A stretch of 64,000 bases of DNA from Sulfurovum sp. TSL6 (GTDB taxonomy: Bacteria > Campylobacterota > Campylobacteria > Campylobacterales > Sulfurovaceae). Location: NCBI RefSeq assembly GCF_019972115.1, contig NZ_BPFJ01000001.1:186001-250000 (forward strand). The letters run 5' to 3'. Within the stretch, counting starts at the first letter, position 1. The number at the start of each line of letters is the position of its first letter. The position numbers and the translations under genes are program-made. A model generated the notes under the pieces. It was not told where the DNA came from and made no database searches. It was given only the letters and a program-made list of their open reading frames with translations. Shown here piece after piece: positions 62,078-64,000 of the stretch.

Positions 62078-64000
62078 AGATATTACGTCTCAAATCAAAA
62101 AACATCAATTCGCTCAAGGGTGACATATCCATAGACTTCTACGAGCTATTAAAAGACAACGCTCTCTTTGCTATAACAGGTCCTACAGGTTCTGGTAAGA
62201 GTACTCTTTTAGATGTCATTACCTGTGCCTTATACGGACAAACACCGCGTCTTAAAAACCCCAGCGACTTAATGTCCAGACATAGTGGTGAAGCTTTTTG
62301 TGAAGTAGAGTTTGAGGTCAAAGGAAAAGTCTACCGTTCTTCATGGAGACAAAAAAGAGCACGTAACAAACACGATGGAAAACTGCAACCTGCCTCTATG
62401 GAACTTTCCGATGTTAAAGCCGAAGAAGTGATAGAGACAAAAGTAAGTCGAGTGCCTAAGTTCATAGAAGAACTTACTGGTTTAGACTTTGATCGATTTA
62501 CTCAATCAATGATGCTAGCTCAAGGAAGTTTTGATGCCTTTTTAAAAGCTAAAGAGGGTGAACGATCCGCTCTTTTAGAAAAGATAACTGGCACAAAGAT
62601 ATATGCAGATATCTCAAAAAGAGTTTATGAAAAGTACAGTGAAGGCAAACAGGCTATCGAAATCGATGATAAGTTACTAGAAAACATTGAGTTTATGAAT
62701 GAGGAAGTCTTAAAAGCGAAAACAGAGACCCTTGCTCAAAATAAAAAGCAAAAACTTGAAGATGATAAACACCTCAAGGAATTAAACCTAGCCTTACACT
62801 GGACCGACACACTGTCTAAATTAATCCTAGAGAGCGAAAAGTATCATCAAGGCTTTATCGAAATTAGCAAAGAAAAAGAGGATAAAAAAGAAGATTTTAT
62901 CAAACTAGATTTGGCCAACAAAGCTTTAAATGTATCATCTCTTTATACTCAAAAATCAGGCCTAGAAAAAATAGTCCAAACAGATAGTACTTCTTTAGAG
63001 GTATTAGACAAAGAGCTTAAAATATTAGCTGCAGATATCGTCATAAGCAGTGAACTTTGTGAGCAGACTAAAATGCAAAGTACTCAAGCTAAAAGCACTT
63101 TCGACAGTGAAGTCCAAAAGCTAAAACTCGCCAGAGAGATCCAAACTCAAGAACAAGAAAACCAAAAAGCTACTACTGAGATACAAAAGACGATTGAGAG
63201 TAAAACAGCATCCGAAAAATTCCTCAAAGAGAGCCTTGAAAAAGTCAACGAAAATTTTAAAAATCTAAGCATAGAGATTGAAGCGAAAAACAACTACCTT
63301 CAGACAAATATTAAAGATGAAAAGCTCATAAGTAGTATGAGTCTCATCGAAGAGAATCTTAAAAAATTCACCCAAGAAGAGACTCGATTAACCTTACTGC
63401 TAAATGATAAAGCAAAAGTAGATGCCAGATTAAAACAAACACAAGAGTCAGAAAAAAGCTTTCAAGCAGAGCTGGAAACACTGTCTTTGACTTCAAAGAA
63501 CAGCGAAACAGCCTATGTAGATATTGAAAAGAAAACTTCTGCCGATGTCACTGTAGAGCCACGTCTGCAAGCAGAACTAAAACAGATCGAGACACTACTT
63601 TATGAGCTAAAGATATATCATGAGCTATTAAAGAAAAAAGAGCAGGAGCAATTAGGCATCACACTTAATAGTGAAAAAGAGAAAAGCTTAACAGAAAGTG
63701 TAAAAAGTGCTACAGAAAATATCAAAGAGTTAAAAGCCCATATAGAGACACTTCGTATCAAAAAAGAGCAAGAACTCAAAATTAAAGCATACGAAGCAGA
63801 TAGAGCCAATCTTGTAGAAGGCGAAGCCTGTTTTCTCTGTGGCTCTAGAGAACATCCCTTTGCTGAACACTCAGAAGCTATCTCTACAGATGAAACGACA
63901 TCTCTGATCAAAGAAAAAGAGTCTCAACTGCTGCTCAAAGAAACAGAGCTCAGATCACACGAATCAGCTCGTTCAAGTATCAAAAATAAGATCGAAACTT
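62074..64000 (+). CDS. sbcC: Nuclease SbcCD subunit C, partial (5' end)
   Basis: The gene starts at ATG 62074 inside the last codons of sbcD and runs past the window edge, so about 640 codons are seen. Walker A is ITGPTGSGKSTLLD, followed by GQTPRLKNPSDLMSRHSG and DFDRFTQSMMLAQG. A long coiled coil follows, with a zinc hook GEACFLCGSREHPF near residue 585 (Cys-x-x-Cys), the Rad50-type dimerisation site. The C-terminal coiled coil and Walker B lie outside. It is the ATP-driven partner of SbcD. Confidence 0.95.
   Translation, partial: MKILRLKSKNINSLKGDISIDFYELLKDNALFAITGPTGSGKSTLLDVITCALYGQTPRLKNPSDLMSRHSGEAFCEVEFEVKGKVYRSSWRQKRARNKHDGKLQPASMELSDVKAEEVIETKVSRVPKFIEELTGLDFDRFTQSMMLAQGSFDAFLKAKEGERSALLEKITGTKIYADISKRVYEKYSEGKQAIEIDDKLLENIEFMNEEVLKAKTETLAQNKKQKLEDDKHLKELNLALHWTDTLSKLILESEKYHQGFIEISKEKEDKKEDFIKLDLANKALNVSSLYTQKSGLEKIVQTDSTSLEVLDKELKILAADIVISSELCEQTKMQSTQAKSTFDSEVQKLKLAREIQTQEQENQKATTEIQKTIESKTASEKFLKESLEKVNENFKNLSIEIEAKNNYLQTNIKDEKLISSMSLIEENLKKFTQEETRLTLLLNDKAKVDARLKQTQESEKSFQAELETLSLTSKNSETAYVDIEKKTSADVTVEPRLQAELKQIETLLYELKIYHELLKKKEQEQLGITLNSEKEKSLTESVKSATENIKELKAHIETLRIKKEQELKIKAYEADRANLVEGEACFLCGSREHPFAEHSEAISTDETTSLIKEKESQLLLKETELRSHESARSSIKNKIET

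Overview
The window looks like chromosome from a Campylobacterota (epsilonproteobacterial) organism of the Sulfurovum/Sulfurimonas type. The evidence is the low G+C, TGN-TATAAT extended -10 promoters without clear -35 boxes, an AcnB-type aconitase, a carboxy(nor)spermidine dehydrogenase paired with SpeA, a STAS-MlaE lipid-transport operon, and the gene order aspB-cysE-speA ... hisS-tmk-coaD-ubiX. As far as I recall, that order is also found in Campylobacter jejuni, but without the Mla operon that sits inside it here. The genus is an inference.

Positions 1-38760 are mostly core genome. The first 5 kb holds the end of a SMUG2-like DNA glycosylase, a zinc-ribbon thioredoxin (TrxC), two small unknown proteins, an EEP-family phosphohydrolase, shikimate kinase, a DMT exporter and a DUF2237 protein. 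A minus-strand block at 5.5-15 kb is rich in membrane and lipid functions: an HTTM-DCC fusion, a sterol-desaturase-family hydroxylase, a giant transporter/acyltransferase/acyl-ACP ligase (Aas type), an ElyC/YdcF protein, DUF2461, carboxynorspermidine dehydrogenase and an AEC carrier. Next come DedA, aspB-cysE-speA, the mlaEFD-lipoprotein operon, an outer-membrane barrel protein, hisS-tmk-coaD-ubiX, three tRNAs (Gly-GCC, Gly-UCC, Leu-CAA), a type II NADH dehydrogenase, ftsK, acnB, ybgC, an unusually G+C-rich lipoprotein gene flanked by a duplicated scrap of ybgC, pgeF, rodA and tRNA-Met.

Positions 38761 to about 60.8 kb form an A+T-rich accessory region (probable genomic island) starting at tRNA-Met. 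Its left end contains two isolated sequences resembling tRNA 3' ends, with a HEPN-like gene between them. Then follows a tightly packed same-strand cluster: a small secreted protein, a small membrane protein, a membrane-anchored GrpE-like protein, a short Hsp70, a membrane-anchored TerB protein ending in a J-like domain without HPD, an M48-type metallopeptidase, and an 809-residue single-pass protein with PEGA domains and tandem Cys-containing repeats. I regard this membrane-tethered chaperone/protease module as the best candidate for an undescribed system here. A relaxase gene with a strong hairpin upstream (possible oriT) follows. After it is a three-gene candidate defence operon: PLD-SNF2 helicase, Eco57I-like methylase with a possible nuclease domain, and an SMC/RecF-like ATPase. 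The island ends with two small DNA-binding proteins, a GIY-YIG nuclease and a decayed small gene.

The core chromosome resumes with sbcD and sbcC; sbcC runs off the window. No integrase, transposase, CRISPR array or rRNA was recognised.
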